From assembly GCF_001270065.2 (NCBI RefSeq), contig NZ_LFYT02000004.1, forward strand, positions 229,041 to 293,040: a DNA stretch of 64,000 bases, written 5' to 3'. The notes beneath the pieces were generated by a model. The model made no database searches, was not told where the DNA came from, and saw nothing but the letters and a program-made list of their open reading frames with translations. Positions 28,301 to 37,500 of this stretch are shown in pieces. Made by a program: the position numbers and the translations under genes. The first letter of the stretch is position 1; the number at the start of each line of letters is the position of its first letter. The DNA is from Limnohabitans planktonicus II-D5. GTDB lineage: Bacteria > Pseudomonadota > Gammaproteobacteria > Burkholderiales > Burkholderiaceae_C.

Positions 28301-31300
28301 TGGCTCTCAATTCGATGACCAACTGACGGGCAATGAGCTGGTCAACAAACTCTACGGCGGTGGGGGCAATGACATCCTGACGGGTGGTGCGGGGGCAGAC
28401 ACTTTGAGCGGTGGCGAGGGCACTGATACAGCCGCTTATAAAGGTGCCATATCGGGGGTCAAAGCCAGTTTGACGCAACCGAGCGCCAACACCGGTGATG
28501 CACAGGGCGATGTCCTGCTCAGCATAGAAAACCTGACGGGCTCTGCCCTTGCTGACACCTTGGAAGGCAATGCCGGGTCGAACGTGTTGTCTGGTAGCGG
28601 CGGGGACGACGTTTTGGTGGGCCGTGGCGGTGGAGACCACTACCACGGTGGCGATGGCAGTGACACAGCCGATTACACCGATGCCCTGGACAAGGTGGTG
28701 ATCAATCTGGCTTATCAGGAAAACAATGCGGGTGCGGCTGCGGGTGACAGCCTGCAGTCGATCGAGCGCGTGGTGGGCAGCCGATACAACGACGAGTTGA
28801 CGGGCGACACGGGCAACAACGCCCTGGCCGGTGGCGAGGGCAGCGACACGCTCAATGGCGGCGCGGGCCAGGACGCGCTGGACGGCGGTGATGGCACAGA
28901 CACGGCCACCTATGCCTTTGCGACAGCCAAGGTCGAAGTCAGCCTTTTAACAGGTGGCACGGCTGGCGATGCCGAAGGCGACACCTTCATCAACATCGAA
29001 AACCTGGTCGGCACCAACTTTGAAGACAAGCTCGAAGGCAATGGGGCCAACAACGTCATCTCAGGCCTTTCAGGCAGTGACACCTTGGTGGGCGGTGGCG
29101 GCAGCGATGTGTTTTATGGCGGCGAAGGCGATGACGTCATGCGCAACACCGGCAACGGGGTGAACCAGTATTTTGGTGGCAGCGCCGAGGCCGACAGCGG
29201 CGTGGATGTCGTCTCCTATGAGGGCATCAATACGCCTGTGCGGGTGAGTCTGTTCACGGGCGGCACCAACAACGCCACCGCAGGTCAGCAAGGCAGTACC
29301 GAGACGTTTTCAGGCATTGAAAACCTGGTGGGCGGCACCGGCAATGACTGGCTCGAAGGTGACCTCAAAGACAACCAACTGACAGGCGGCACCGGTGACG
29401 ATAGCCTGTATGGCATGGCAGGCTCCGACATCTTGCAAGGCGGCAGCGGCAACGACTTCTTGGTGGGCGGGGCGGGCAGCGACCTGCTCAACGGAGGCGA
29501 TGGCACAGACACGGTCAGTTATCAGAATTCAGACCAAGCCGTGACCATTGACATGGCCAGAACTGAGCGCGCCACCAGTGGCTCGACTGATGCTGTGGGT
29601 GATGCGTTTGCGTCCGTCGAGGTCTTCGTGGGCAGTCAATGGAGTGACACATTTTTGGCGTCAACGGCCAGCACCTGGATTCGAGGTGGGGACACAGGGG
29701 CCACCCGCGTGACCGACACCGTGGACTACAGCGCCTCTGAAATCTCAGGCGACGGCTCGGGTGCAGACGTGGATTTGGCGCGTGACAACCAAACCAGTGC
29801 CTCCGTGACTGTGGCAGGTGGACGTGGCGTGGGCGGCGGCAGCTGGGAAGGCGGCATGTCCAAGGGCGACAGCTACGACAGCATCGAAAACATCATCGGC
29901 ACCAAAGGCCATGATGTGCTTGCAGGCGACGCACAAGCCAACAAGCTCGAAGGTGGGGTTGGCAATGACACACTGATCGGGCGCGCTGGCAATGACACGC
30001 TCGACGGTGGTGACGGCATCAACACCGTGAACTATGCAGAGAGAACCAGCGCTTTGTTGGTGAATTTGGACGTGGTCGATGGCAACGGCTTTGTCAGCGT
30101 CACCCTGGCCACAGGGGCCAGCGCAGAAGTGGACCTGATCAAAAACATCCAGAATTTGGTGGGCGGCACCGGCAACGACAGCTTGACCGGCAGCGCGGCA
30201 GACAACTGGCTCAGTGGGGGCACCGGCAACGACAGCTTGATGGGATTGGGGGGGGCAGACACCTTGCAAGGCGATGCGGGCAATGATTTGCTCAATGGGG
30301 GTGATGGCAACGATTCGCTGATCGGGGGCGCGGGCCTTGACACCCTGATCGGTGGTGCCGGAGCGGACGCCTTGATCGGGGGCGCAGCCACTGACGGCTC
30401 GGACACCTTGAACGTGGTCAGTTATGAGACGGCGACTGTGGGTGTGACGGCTTCCTTGATCATGCCCTCATCCAATACGGGTGATGCACAGGGGGATGTG
30501 TACCAGTCCATCTCGGGCTTGGTGGGGTCTGCACTCAACGATCAGCTCACGGGCAATGCGCAGGACAACACCCTTGACGGTGGTTCTGGCAACGATGTGC
30601 TCGATGGCGGCGAGGGCCGTGACAACATGCTGGGGGGGGCAGGCAACGACACCCTCATGGGCGGCGACGGCGCTGATTTGATGGACGGCGGCGTGTCGGA
30701 CACCACGGTTCCATCGGTGGATGTGGTCACTTATGCCAACTACGACGGCGCCACGGGTTTGGTGATCGACCTGACGAACATGGTGCTGGGTCAAGGTCAG
30801 GGCACGCTGTGGGCCAAGGGCGATGTGTTTTCCAACCTCCAAAAAGTCATTGGCACCGCCAAAGACGACACTTTCTGGGCAGGCGGCGCGCCCATGGCCA
30901 TTGACGGGGGGGCTGACACGCTGTCTGGCAGCAACACGGTCAGTTTTGAGGCCTCCACCAGCGCGGGTGTTTCGGCTTCTTTGATGTCGTCGCCTGGCAT
31001 CACGCTGACCGGCTGGGCCGTCAACAAAACCTACACCAACATCCAGAATTTGACGGGCACAACGCTGGCCGATGTGCTGGAAGGGGATGCTAAAAACAAC
31101 GTGCTGAGCGGTGGCGCAGGCGATGATGTGTTCAAGGGCACGTTGGGGCTGGACACCTTGATCGGTGGCGCAGGCAACGACACGGCAGATTTCTCCAGCG
31201 TGACCACAGCCCTGAACATGAGTTTGGCCAACGGCACGGTGACAGGCACTGACATCAGCACCAGTTTGCAAAGCATTGAATGGTTGGTCGGCGGCAGCGC

Positions 31301-32390
31301 AGCTGACACCTTGATCGGCGGTGCAGGCAACGACATCTTGACCGGGGCCGGGGGCGCTGACAGCTATGTGGGCGGGGATGGTGCAGATTTTGTCAACTAT
31401 GAACGCGCTGGCTTGACGCAGGGTTTGACCATTCGCATGGACAGCGTCGTTGGTGCGACCTTTGATGCAGCTGGCGACACTTTTGCCGCAGACATCGAAG
31501 GCGTGATCGGAACCCGCTTTGCCGACAGCTTGTATGGCCGTTCCACCTTCGAATTTTTGCAAGGTGGCGCGGGCGATGACACGCTGTATGGCAGTCTGGG
31601 GGCCGATATTCTGGAAGGCAATGCGGGCACCAATACTGCGGACTACAGCGCATCCACGGCGGTCACCATCAATTTGTTGGACGGCACTGCCGAACTGGGT
31701 GGTTTTGCGGAAGGTGATCTCCTGCTCAATATTCAACACATTGTGGGCAGCGATTTAGGCGATGCCATGACGGCGGGTACCACGTCCATGCGCTTTGATG
31801 GACGCGCTGGCAACGACACCTTGATGGGCGGCGCTGCCGCAGACCGGCTTGATGGTGGTGCAGGGAATGACAGCCTGACAGGCAACGCTGGCAACGACAA
31901 CTTGTTGGCGGGTACGGGCTTGGACACGATGAGTGGCGGTGATGGTGATGACTGGTTGAATTTTTCGGGTAAGACCTTGACTTCCGACCGGGGCTTGGGG
32001 GGTGCTGGTGATGACACCTTTGTCTTGGAGAACACCACCGGTGACAGCTTTGTGATGGACGCAGGCTCAGGCACTGACACCCTGAAGCTGCTGGCCCTTG
32101 GCAGCAGTTGGACGCTGGACACGTCCACCATTGTGGACAGCAAATTTGTGGGGTTTGAAAAACTGGACCTCAGTGGCAATGGCAGCCAAAACCTGATTTT
32201 GACTGCTCAGGGCATCCAGGCTTTGGTGGACCCGGGAAGCAGCGCGTTGAGGTTGACCCTGATTTTGGACAGCGGAGATACCTACAGCGCGGGGACGAGT
32301 AACTCACTGGCTCAGGGCGCAGGCAATTTCACCTTGACGGGTGGTGGTTTCTCCGCTTCTGTGAACATTGTGTATGTCAGTGGCACCTGA
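25371..32390 (+). CDS. Large RTX-repeat protein, type I secretion substrate
   Basis: A 2339-residue calcium-binding RTX protein. I chose the ATG at 25371, with CAGGGAAAA before it, over a TTG seven codons upstream. There is no Sec signal. Residues 1-440 are non-repetitive; at about 60-160 (KVVESKEVDGTSSFAVPVTSSQVKSV, LDLDMLLLLDNGDGILLREGAF) they resemble the N-terminal prefix seen in some large T1SS adhesins. From residue 443, dozens of GGxGxDxLx nonapeptides form beta-roll blocks separated by modules of about 60 residues (VNLALGTGQAGDALGD type, ending IENLVGS). The last 120 residues lack repeats and probably carry the secretion signal (FVGFEKLDLSGNG). No Cys was seen. I see no catalytic domain, so surface or biofilm matrix protein is the best guess. 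Confidence 0.88.
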   Translation: MDTPLTPNAPMLPILLAQASTPGPVRDGAVVSDAPVSTAVSVLQGPRNVKVVESKEVDGTSSFAVPVTSSQVKSVQVLDLDMLLLLDNGDGILLREGAFLAATNAVQKVTFSNGSQIPVSEFLSQVGVMKPSEAASFRISSTELTLVNNEPRGGQGLNLGKGDDDAQKGPAVEEVTQLLQSLQNAKLSDAPVAEQRITPLKISDSLAEPVVLRPASSPGTEFTSNNQNTSNLTALKTPSLTGAVDPKVSGVELVDSTKTFASTTFDKMVGTQQLAVKVQANANSVAPPEASTNPDRAFALLNLDAPTNATRMKVQLSTFGSETATDLPDSLGFTLNGQSINKATTVTVSVPVADNKMQLPVTWKLADGDVTPHKFQMLVQYLDATGAIISGVDQTLTFQYRSINEVNQVYELDDNGNPILQLPANGFNYNITGRDTDDKIQAWMGNDVVNGQGGNDFIEGGLGHDSLFGDVGNDSLYGGVGNDLLDGGVGNDLLNAGEGINVLKGGSGDDTLNSGAGSDTQDGGDGNDLLNAGEGINLLHGGAGDDTLNSGAANDTLEGGSGNDLLNAGLGDNSLTGGLGHDTLNADSGKDTLDGGEGNDVLNAGDGQNSLQGGLGDDTLNAGSGNDTLDGGEGNDLLNAGLGDNSLLGGLGQDSLKAGSGNDLLEGGEGHDLLNAGDGQNTLLGGLGDDTLMSGAGHDLLIGGAGADVMDAGAGNNTVSFALAQEAVIVNLALGTGQAGDALGDSYTRIQNVVGSNFHDQLLGDAQNNLILGGQGNDTLAGGGGLDTLVGGLARDGLDVLPTEENTVSYETAAVNALVSLSDSNQNAGAAAGNVLIGIAHLLGGQFNDQLTGDTQANRLTGGAGNDTLMGLVGQDSLDGGNGDDVLQGGVGDDALVGGSGHDLLEGGDGKDQLMGDAGDDTLIGGVGADLLSGGDGLDIASYQTALGSVTVNLAEASLNAGDDGQGDTLTSIEGVIGSQFDDQLTGNELVNKLYGGGGNDILTGGAGADTLSGGEGTDTAAYKGAISGVKASLTQPSANTGDAQGDVLLSIENLTGSALADTLEGNAGSNVLSGSGGDDVLVGRGGGDHYHGGDGSDTADYTDALDKVVINLAYQENNAGAAAGDSLQSIERVVGSRYNDELTGDTGNNALAGGEGSDTLNGGAGQDALDGGDGTDTATYAFATAKVEVSLLTGGTAGDAEGDTFINIENLVGTNFEDKLEGNGANNVISGLSGSDTLVGGGGSDVFYGGEGDDVMRNTGNGVNQYFGGSAEADSGVDVVSYEGINTPVRVSLFTGGTNNATAGQQGSTETFSGIENLVGGTGNDWLEGDLKDNQLTGGTGDDSLYGMAGSDILQGGSGNDFLVGGAGSDLLNGGDGTDTVSYQNSDQAVTIDMARTERATSGSTDAVGDAFASVEVFVGSQWSDTFLASTASTWIRGGDTGATRVTDTVDYSASEISGDGSGADVDLARDNQTSASVTVAGGRGVGGGSWEGGMSKGDSYDSIENIIGTKGHDVLAGDAQANKLEGGVGNDTLIGRAGNDTLDGGDGINTVNYAERTSALLVNLDVVDGNGFVSVTLATGASAEVDLIKNIQNLVGGTGNDSLTGSAADNWLSGGTGNDSLMGLGGADTLQGDAGNDLLNGGDGNDSLIGGAGLDTLIGGAGADALIGGAATDGSDTLNVVSYETATVGVTASLIMPSSNTGDAQGDVYQSISGLVGSALNDQLTGNAQDNTLDGGSGNDVLDGGEGRDNMLGGAGNDTLMGGDGADLMDGGVSDTTVPSVDVVTYANYDGATGLVIDLTNMVLGQGQGTLWAKGDVFSNLQKVIGTAKDDTFWAGGAPMAIDGGADTLSGSNTVSFEASTSAGVSASLMSSPGITLTGWAVNKTYTNIQNLTGTTLADVLEGDAKNNVLSGGAGDDVFKGTLGLDTLIGGAGNDTADFSSVTTALNMSLANGTVTGTDISTSLQSIEWLVGGSAADTLIGGAGNDILTGAGGADSYVGGDGADFVNYERAGLTQGLTIRMDSVVGATFDAAGDTFAADIEGVIGTRFADSLYGRSTFEFLQGGAGDDTLYGSLGADILEGNAGTNTADYSASTAVTINLLDGTAELGGFAEGDLLLNIQHIVGSDLGDAMTAGTTSMRFDGRAGNDTLMGGAAADRLDGGAGNDSLTGNAGNDNLLAGTGLDTMSGGDGDDWLNFSGKTLTSDRGLGGAGDDTFVLENTTGDSFVMDAGSGTDTLKLLALGSSWTLDTSTIVDSKFVGFEKLDLSGNGSQNLILTAQGIQALVDPGSSALRLTLILDSGDTYSAGTSNSLAQGAGNFTLTGGGFSASVNIVYVSGT
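26838..27485 (+). repeat. Six tandem 36-residue (108-bp) higher-order RTX units
   Basis: Inside the RTX gene, nonapeptides are organised in sets of four: GNDLLNAGE, GINVLKGGS, GDDTLNSGA, GSDTQDGGD and variants. The set recurs six times without a length change, 648 bp in all. The second nonapeptide of each set regularly has Asn where the calcium-binding Asp is usual (GIN, GDN, GQN), so calcium sites may be spaced along the roll. This is recent internal duplication, and copy number is likely to vary among strains. Confidence 0.8.
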
Positions 32391-32412
32391 AAACCTTCAC
32401 CGCCGCTTGTCC

Positions 32413-34515
32413 ATGACCGCCACATTCACGGCCCAGCACGCTTGCCGTTGGCTTGAGCAAGAAGCGAAGCGTCAGGGCGCATCTCCTGCATCGCGCTGGG
32501 CAGAGCTGCTGCAAGACTGGCTGGAGCAAGGCACCGCGCAAGAGGGCATGAGCTGGACCGCCTTGCGCCAAAGCTTGGCCGAGTCTGGCTTGCAGTTGCG
32601 TGTGCTGCCGCAAGGCCTGCCTGCTGATGGGCTTGTGGAAGGTTTTTGGCTGTGGCCCCTGGCCTCCGGGCAGTGGACTGCATGCCGGGTGGACGCGGCG
32701 GGGCAGGCCCATGATCCGCTGAACGCTGTGCCGTCGGTTGCGGCCATGGCGGACAGGTCTGGCCCGGCCTATCTGATCCAGTCGGTGGGCTTGCCACACC
32801 AGCGCGACGGCCACCGCAGCTATTGGCAATGGGTAGCCCAGATTCTGCAGGGTCGTCTGCAAGGTCTCGTGCTGTCGAGCATGCTGATCAATCTGGGCGT
32901 GATCAGCTTGCCGCTGTTTTCCATGCTGGTGTATGACAAGGTCATGCACAACGGCATTTTTGAAACCCTGTGGGCCTTGGCCATCGGCGTGTTGTTGGCA
33001 TTGGCGCTGGAGGTGATGCTGCGCTGGCTGCGTGCCCGCCAGGTCGAGCGCCTGGCCCAGGTGCTCGACCAGCGTGTGGATGCGGTGCTGTTCCAGTCCC
33101 TGCTTCAGCCCAGCGGCCGTGCGGGCAGTCAGCCGGGCATGACGGCACGCTTTGTTTCGCTTTACCGCGATTTGTACAGTGCACGCGATTTTTTCTCGGC
33201 CCACTATTTGCTGGCCCTGGCCGATGTGCCCTTCATCTTCATCCTGTGGGCGGTGATTGGCTGGATCGCCTGGCCACTGCTTTTGATGCTCATGGTCTGG
33301 ACGGCCGTTTATGTGGTCTGGGGCACTTGGATCAAGAACCGATCCAAACACATTGGCAGCCATGCCAGCCAGTTGCAAACCGGCAAATTCGCTTTGCTGG
33401 CTGATGCCCTGTCCTCCATGGACGCTTTGCGCACCAGCCATGTGGGTCAGCGCTTTCAGGCCCGCTTTGCCAGCCTGTCGCAAGACCACGCCGACTTTCA
33501 GGCCTTGCAGCGTCACGAGATGACGCGCCAGATGCTGCTGAGCCAGGCGGTCTACATTGGCTGCTCGGTGAGCTTGCTGGTGTTGGGGGCGTATTTGGTG
33601 TTTGACCAGTACATCACCCAGGGTGCCATGGTGGCGGTGGGTATGCTGGCCGGGCGCACCTTGGCTTCCGTGGGGCAGGCCCTGCTGACGCTGGGGCGTT
33701 GGCGCGAGCTGCAAGATGCCCTGGCTGCGCTCAATCCGTTTTTGCACGCGCCATCGCCCGATGCCGATCCCGTGGCCGACGCGCCTGCGCGGGCGGTCGA
33801 GGGGGACATCAAGCTCTTGCAGGTCGGCCATGGTTATGGCGGGCAAGCCCAAGCGCTCAAGGACATCACGCTGCACATCGGTGCTGCCGAACGCGTGGCA
33901 TTGCTGGGCCGTCCGGGCTCGGGCAAGTCCACCTTGGCCAGAGTCCTGGCCCGTGCCATTGATCCGACGGCAGGTGAGGTGCGGGTGGACGATGTGGCAC
34001 TGGCGGCTTACCCGCTGCACAGCCGCGCCAACTGGCTGAGCTTCAAACCACAAGAAGCCACCTTGGTGGCGGGTACGGTCGAGAGCAACATCCTGGCCGG
34101 TCTGGCCTTGGCTGCCAGCCCCGAGCAGCGCCTGCAGGCCTTGAAGCGCGGCTTGTACCTGTCGGGACTGGATGTCGATCTGGGCAATGGCAGCTTGAGC
34201 CTGAGCCAGGCGGTGGAAGAGTACGGCAGCAACCTGTCCGGTGGACAGCGCCAAAAGGTGGCGCTGGCGCGAGCCTTGGCTGTGGACGCGAAAGTGTTGA
34301 TCCTGGACGAACCGACCAATGGCCTGGACCCTGAATCCGAGAAATTGCTGGTGCAGCGCCTGGCGCAACTCAAGGGCACGACCTTGATTTTGGTCACCCA
34401 CAGTGCGCGTGCCCTGGCCCTGTGCCCCCGCGTGGTGGCGCTGGACCGTGGCCGCGTGGTGGCCGATGGGGCCACGCGTGAATTGGTCAAAGTGGACCCG
34501 GTGCCCGGCGCTTGA
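32413..34515 (+). CDS. Type I secretion ABC exporter 2
   Basis: A second ABC exporter of about 700 residues. The N-terminal 130 residues (CRWLEQEAKRQGASPASRWAELL) are a strongly diverged C39-like/docking domain without a catalytic Cys. The membrane domain is at about 150-430 (LVLSSMLINLGVISLPLFSMLVYDKVMHNG). In the ATPase, Walker A is GRPGSGKSTLARVL, the signature LSGGQRQKVALARAL, Walker B VLILDEPTNGLD and the H-loop LVTHSARAL. The start is uncertain: ATG 32413 follows the RTX stop, while ATG 32374 would overlap it by 17 bases; neither has a good ribosome site. It lies between two giant substrate genes and probably exports one or both. Confidence 0.9.
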   Translation: MTATFTAQHACRWLEQEAKRQGASPASRWAELLQDWLEQGTAQEGMSWTALRQSLAESGLQLRVLPQGLPADGLVEGFWLWPLASGQWTACRVDAAGQAHDPLNAVPSVAAMADRSGPAYLIQSVGLPHQRDGHRSYWQWVAQILQGRLQGLVLSSMLINLGVISLPLFSMLVYDKVMHNGIFETLWALAIGVLLALALEVMLRWLRARQVERLAQVLDQRVDAVLFQSLLQPSGRAGSQPGMTARFVSLYRDLYSARDFFSAHYLLALADVPFIFILWAVIGWIAWPLLLMLMVWTAVYVVWGTWIKNRSKHIGSHASQLQTGKFALLADALSSMDALRTSHVGQRFQARFASLSQDHADFQALQRHEMTRQMLLSQAVYIGCSVSLLVLGAYLVFDQYITQGAMVAVGMLAGRTLASVGQALLTLGRWRELQDALAALNPFLHAPSPDADPVADAPARAVEGDIKLLQVGHGYGGQAQALKDITLHIGAAERVALLGRPGSGKSTLARVLARAIDPTAGEVRVDDVALAAYPLHSRANWLSFKPQEATLVAGTVESNILAGLALAASPEQRLQALKRGLYLSGLDVDLGNGSLSLSQAVEEYGSNLSGGQRQKVALARALAVDAKVLILDEPTNGLDPESEKLLVQRLAQLKGTTLILVTHSARALALCPRVVALDRGRVVADGATRELVKVDPVPGA

Positions 34516-34551
34516 CGCCAGGGCCAGATATCAATAATTGGGAGTTTTTCA

Positions 34552-37500
34552 ATGAATACCGTCACCCTGCGTGTGCCCCACATCACCCAAGCCATTGAAC
34601 GCGGTCAAGTGCTGGCTTTGCAAGACGTGCTGCGCCTAGAGCGGGCAGGCGATGATCTGCTGGTTTGGGTGCAGCAGGTGGACGGCTCGGTGCAGTTGCT
34701 GCGCTTGACGGGTTTTTACGAGGCGGGGCGGGATGCGGTGGTGGAGGTGACTGAGGCCAATGCTTCTGGCGGCACGGTACTGCGCGTGACGGCTCAGACG
34801 ACGGTGCCCCCCACGGTGCTCGATAAACAGTCGGCCCTCGGCCCCTCTGCGCAAGAGGTCGAAGAAGGTCATGGCGATGTCTTGTGGTTGCAGTTGCTGG
34901 CCCGCGACGGGCTGACCCAGGATGCGCTTTGGGGCGATCTGCTCGGTGCTGTGGATGCCGGCAGCAATGTGCTGGCGGGCGTTTACCAGCCTGTGGCACA
35001 GCCAGAAGCGCTGCTCAAATTTTCTGATTTGCTCGATACCACGGCGCGGGACTTGATTGACTTGAGCGCGCCTTCCTTGACCATGATCGCGCCGCCACAG
35101 CTGAAAGATGGAACGGTCAATCTGAATGATGCCTCGGCAGGCATCGATCTGCGGGGTCAAACAGAGCCGAATCTGAGTGTCACGGTGACGCTGCAACAAG
35201 GCGCGCAAGTGTGGACCTTTCAGACCTCCGCGAATGGGCAAGGTGCCTGGGCCTTGAGCCTGAGCTCTGCCGATTGGGTCCGTTTGCAAGATGGCCCGGC
35301 GACCCTGAGCGCCCGCACCCAGGATGGGGTAGGCAATGCGACATCGGCCACTTTGCCCGGCTTTGAGGTGCATTTGACACCGCCTGCCGCGCCCACGGCG
35401 GTGATGGAAAAAACCGGCACCAGCGCCGTGCAAACCAATGACAGCACGCCAGGCTTCACCGGCACAGGCCCTGCGGGGGGCAAGGTGCGCTGGGTGCTCG
35501 ATGCCAACAAAGACGGCCAGGTCGACGCCCTTGAAAGTGTGTTTGAGGTGGGCGTTGGGGCCAACGGCCGGTACAGCACCACTTTGGCCAACTTGCCTGC
35601 GGATGGCACCTACCAATGGTTGCTGCAAAGCGTGGACACCTACGGCAACGTCTCGGCCACCACCACCACGGTGGCGCTGACGCTGGACACTTCTCCCCCC
35701 ATGCTGAGCCTGAACAGACCGGCGGCGTTGGATGACCAGCAGATCTCTGCGGCCGATGCCGCCGCTGGCACCCCGTTCAGCGGCAGGGCAGAGCCGAATC
35801 TTGCGGTGACGCTCACGCTCACACAAGGCACAAATGTCTGGACATTTCAAACCCAGGCCAATGCACAAGGCGACTGGACTTACACCCTGAGTCAGGCCGA
35901 CTGGGCCAGGCTGCAAACAGGCTCTGCCACCTTGAGTGCCCGCAGTCAGGACGTTGCGGGCAATGTGGGGCAGGCCAGCTTGGCGGAATTTGCCGTGCGC
36001 ATCATCCCCCCCGCTGCGCCCACGGCGGTGATGGTCAAAACCGGCACCAGTGACCTGCAGACGAACGACAGCACCCCGGGCTTCACAGGCACAGGCCCGG
36101 CAGGCGGCAAAGTGCGCTGGGTCCCGGACGACAACCGCAACGGGGTGATTGACGGCAATGAAAGTGCCGACCTGTTTGAAGTGAGCGTGGATGCCAACGG
36201 CCAATACAGCACCCAGCTGCCGGCGTTGCCCGAAGACGGTTCCTACCAATGGGTGCTGCAAAGTGTGGACATTTACGGCAACCTCTCGACCACCACCACC
36301 ACGGTGTCGCTGGAGTTGGACAGGCAAGCCCCTGTGCTGACCCTGAATGCAGTCACAGCCGATGACAAGATCGGGTATCAGGAGTTTGTAGCCACTACGG
36401 GCATTGTGTTGTCCGGCACGGGCGAAGCCAAAGGGTCGGTGGTGCTGAGCTTGTCTCAAGGCAGCGTCAGCGCCACCCTCGATCCTGTGCAGGTGGATGC
36501 CGCAGGCCGCTGGTCGGTCACGGTGAGCAAAGCGCAGTGGGCGGCATTCAGCACAGGGCAGGTGCTGGTCGGCGTGGCCCATACGGACGCCGCAGGCAAT
36601 GTGGCGACAGCGCTTACTCACAGCGTGCCCATTCGGACCACCGCTGTGACTCCCGTGAGTACCATCGCGCTGGCCGACAACCAGGACACCGGGCGCGACG
36701 CCACGGATGGCGTGACCTCCATAGCCGCGCCGCAAATCAAGGTGTCCGCGGCCCCTAACAGCTGGGTGCGTTTGCTGCGAGATGCCAACACCGACGGCAT
36801 TTTGCAAGCCGGTGATGCGGTCTTGGCCGAGTTGCAAACCGATGCCTCAGGGCAGGTGTTGTGGACGCCCAGCTCAGCGCTGAGCGAGGGGGTGCAACAC
36901 ATTCTGGCCTTGGGCTGGGACCCGCAGACGGGCAGTTATTCCAATGTGGACCCTGCGACAGGTCAGGTGTCTCAAACTTTGCCCCGCTTGATGCTGACCA
37001 TCGACACGCAAGCACCGGGTTCGCCACAGGTCAATGCAGTGGCCTTTGACAACATCATCATCCCGGCTGAAAGCCAAACAAACCAAACCATCAGCGGCAC
37101 CGCAGAAGCATCGGCCGATGTGTCGCTCACCTGGAGCCGGGGTTTTAACCCGGTCACCGTGCGTGCCGACACCGCGGGCAACTGGCAATACACCCTGACG
37201 CCCGAATTGATGACGGCTTTGGGTGCTGGCGAGGTGACCCTGACCGTGAGCCAAACCGATCTGGCGGGCAACGTGGGCACCGGGACAGGCTCGCTGCAGT
37301 TCACCGTCGACACGGCGGATTTGCCAGCCCCTTATGCACTGGCCCTGGCCGCAGGCCTGGACACCGGCCGCAGCCCCACAGACCATGTGACCCAAACCCA
37401 GGCGCTCACGGTGACGGGGCGCAGCGGGGCGGGCGATGCCATTGATGTGTTCAATGATGTCAACAACAACGGGGTGATGGACGCTGGCGAGACGCTGGGC

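Noticed and set aside
27326..31739. Pro/Ser- and Val/Ala-rich minus-strand frames opposite the RTX gene
   Set aside because: They are reverse translations of the GGxGxDxLx repeats with no start context or family match.
34552..35100. LapA-type retention module with LapG cleavage site
   Set aside because: No TAAG/PAAG-like dialanine site was seen in the N-terminal prefixes of adhesin 2 or the RTX protein; the AVAAGGGG stretch of adhesin 3 lies in a hydrophobic Gly-rich segment and is not convincing.
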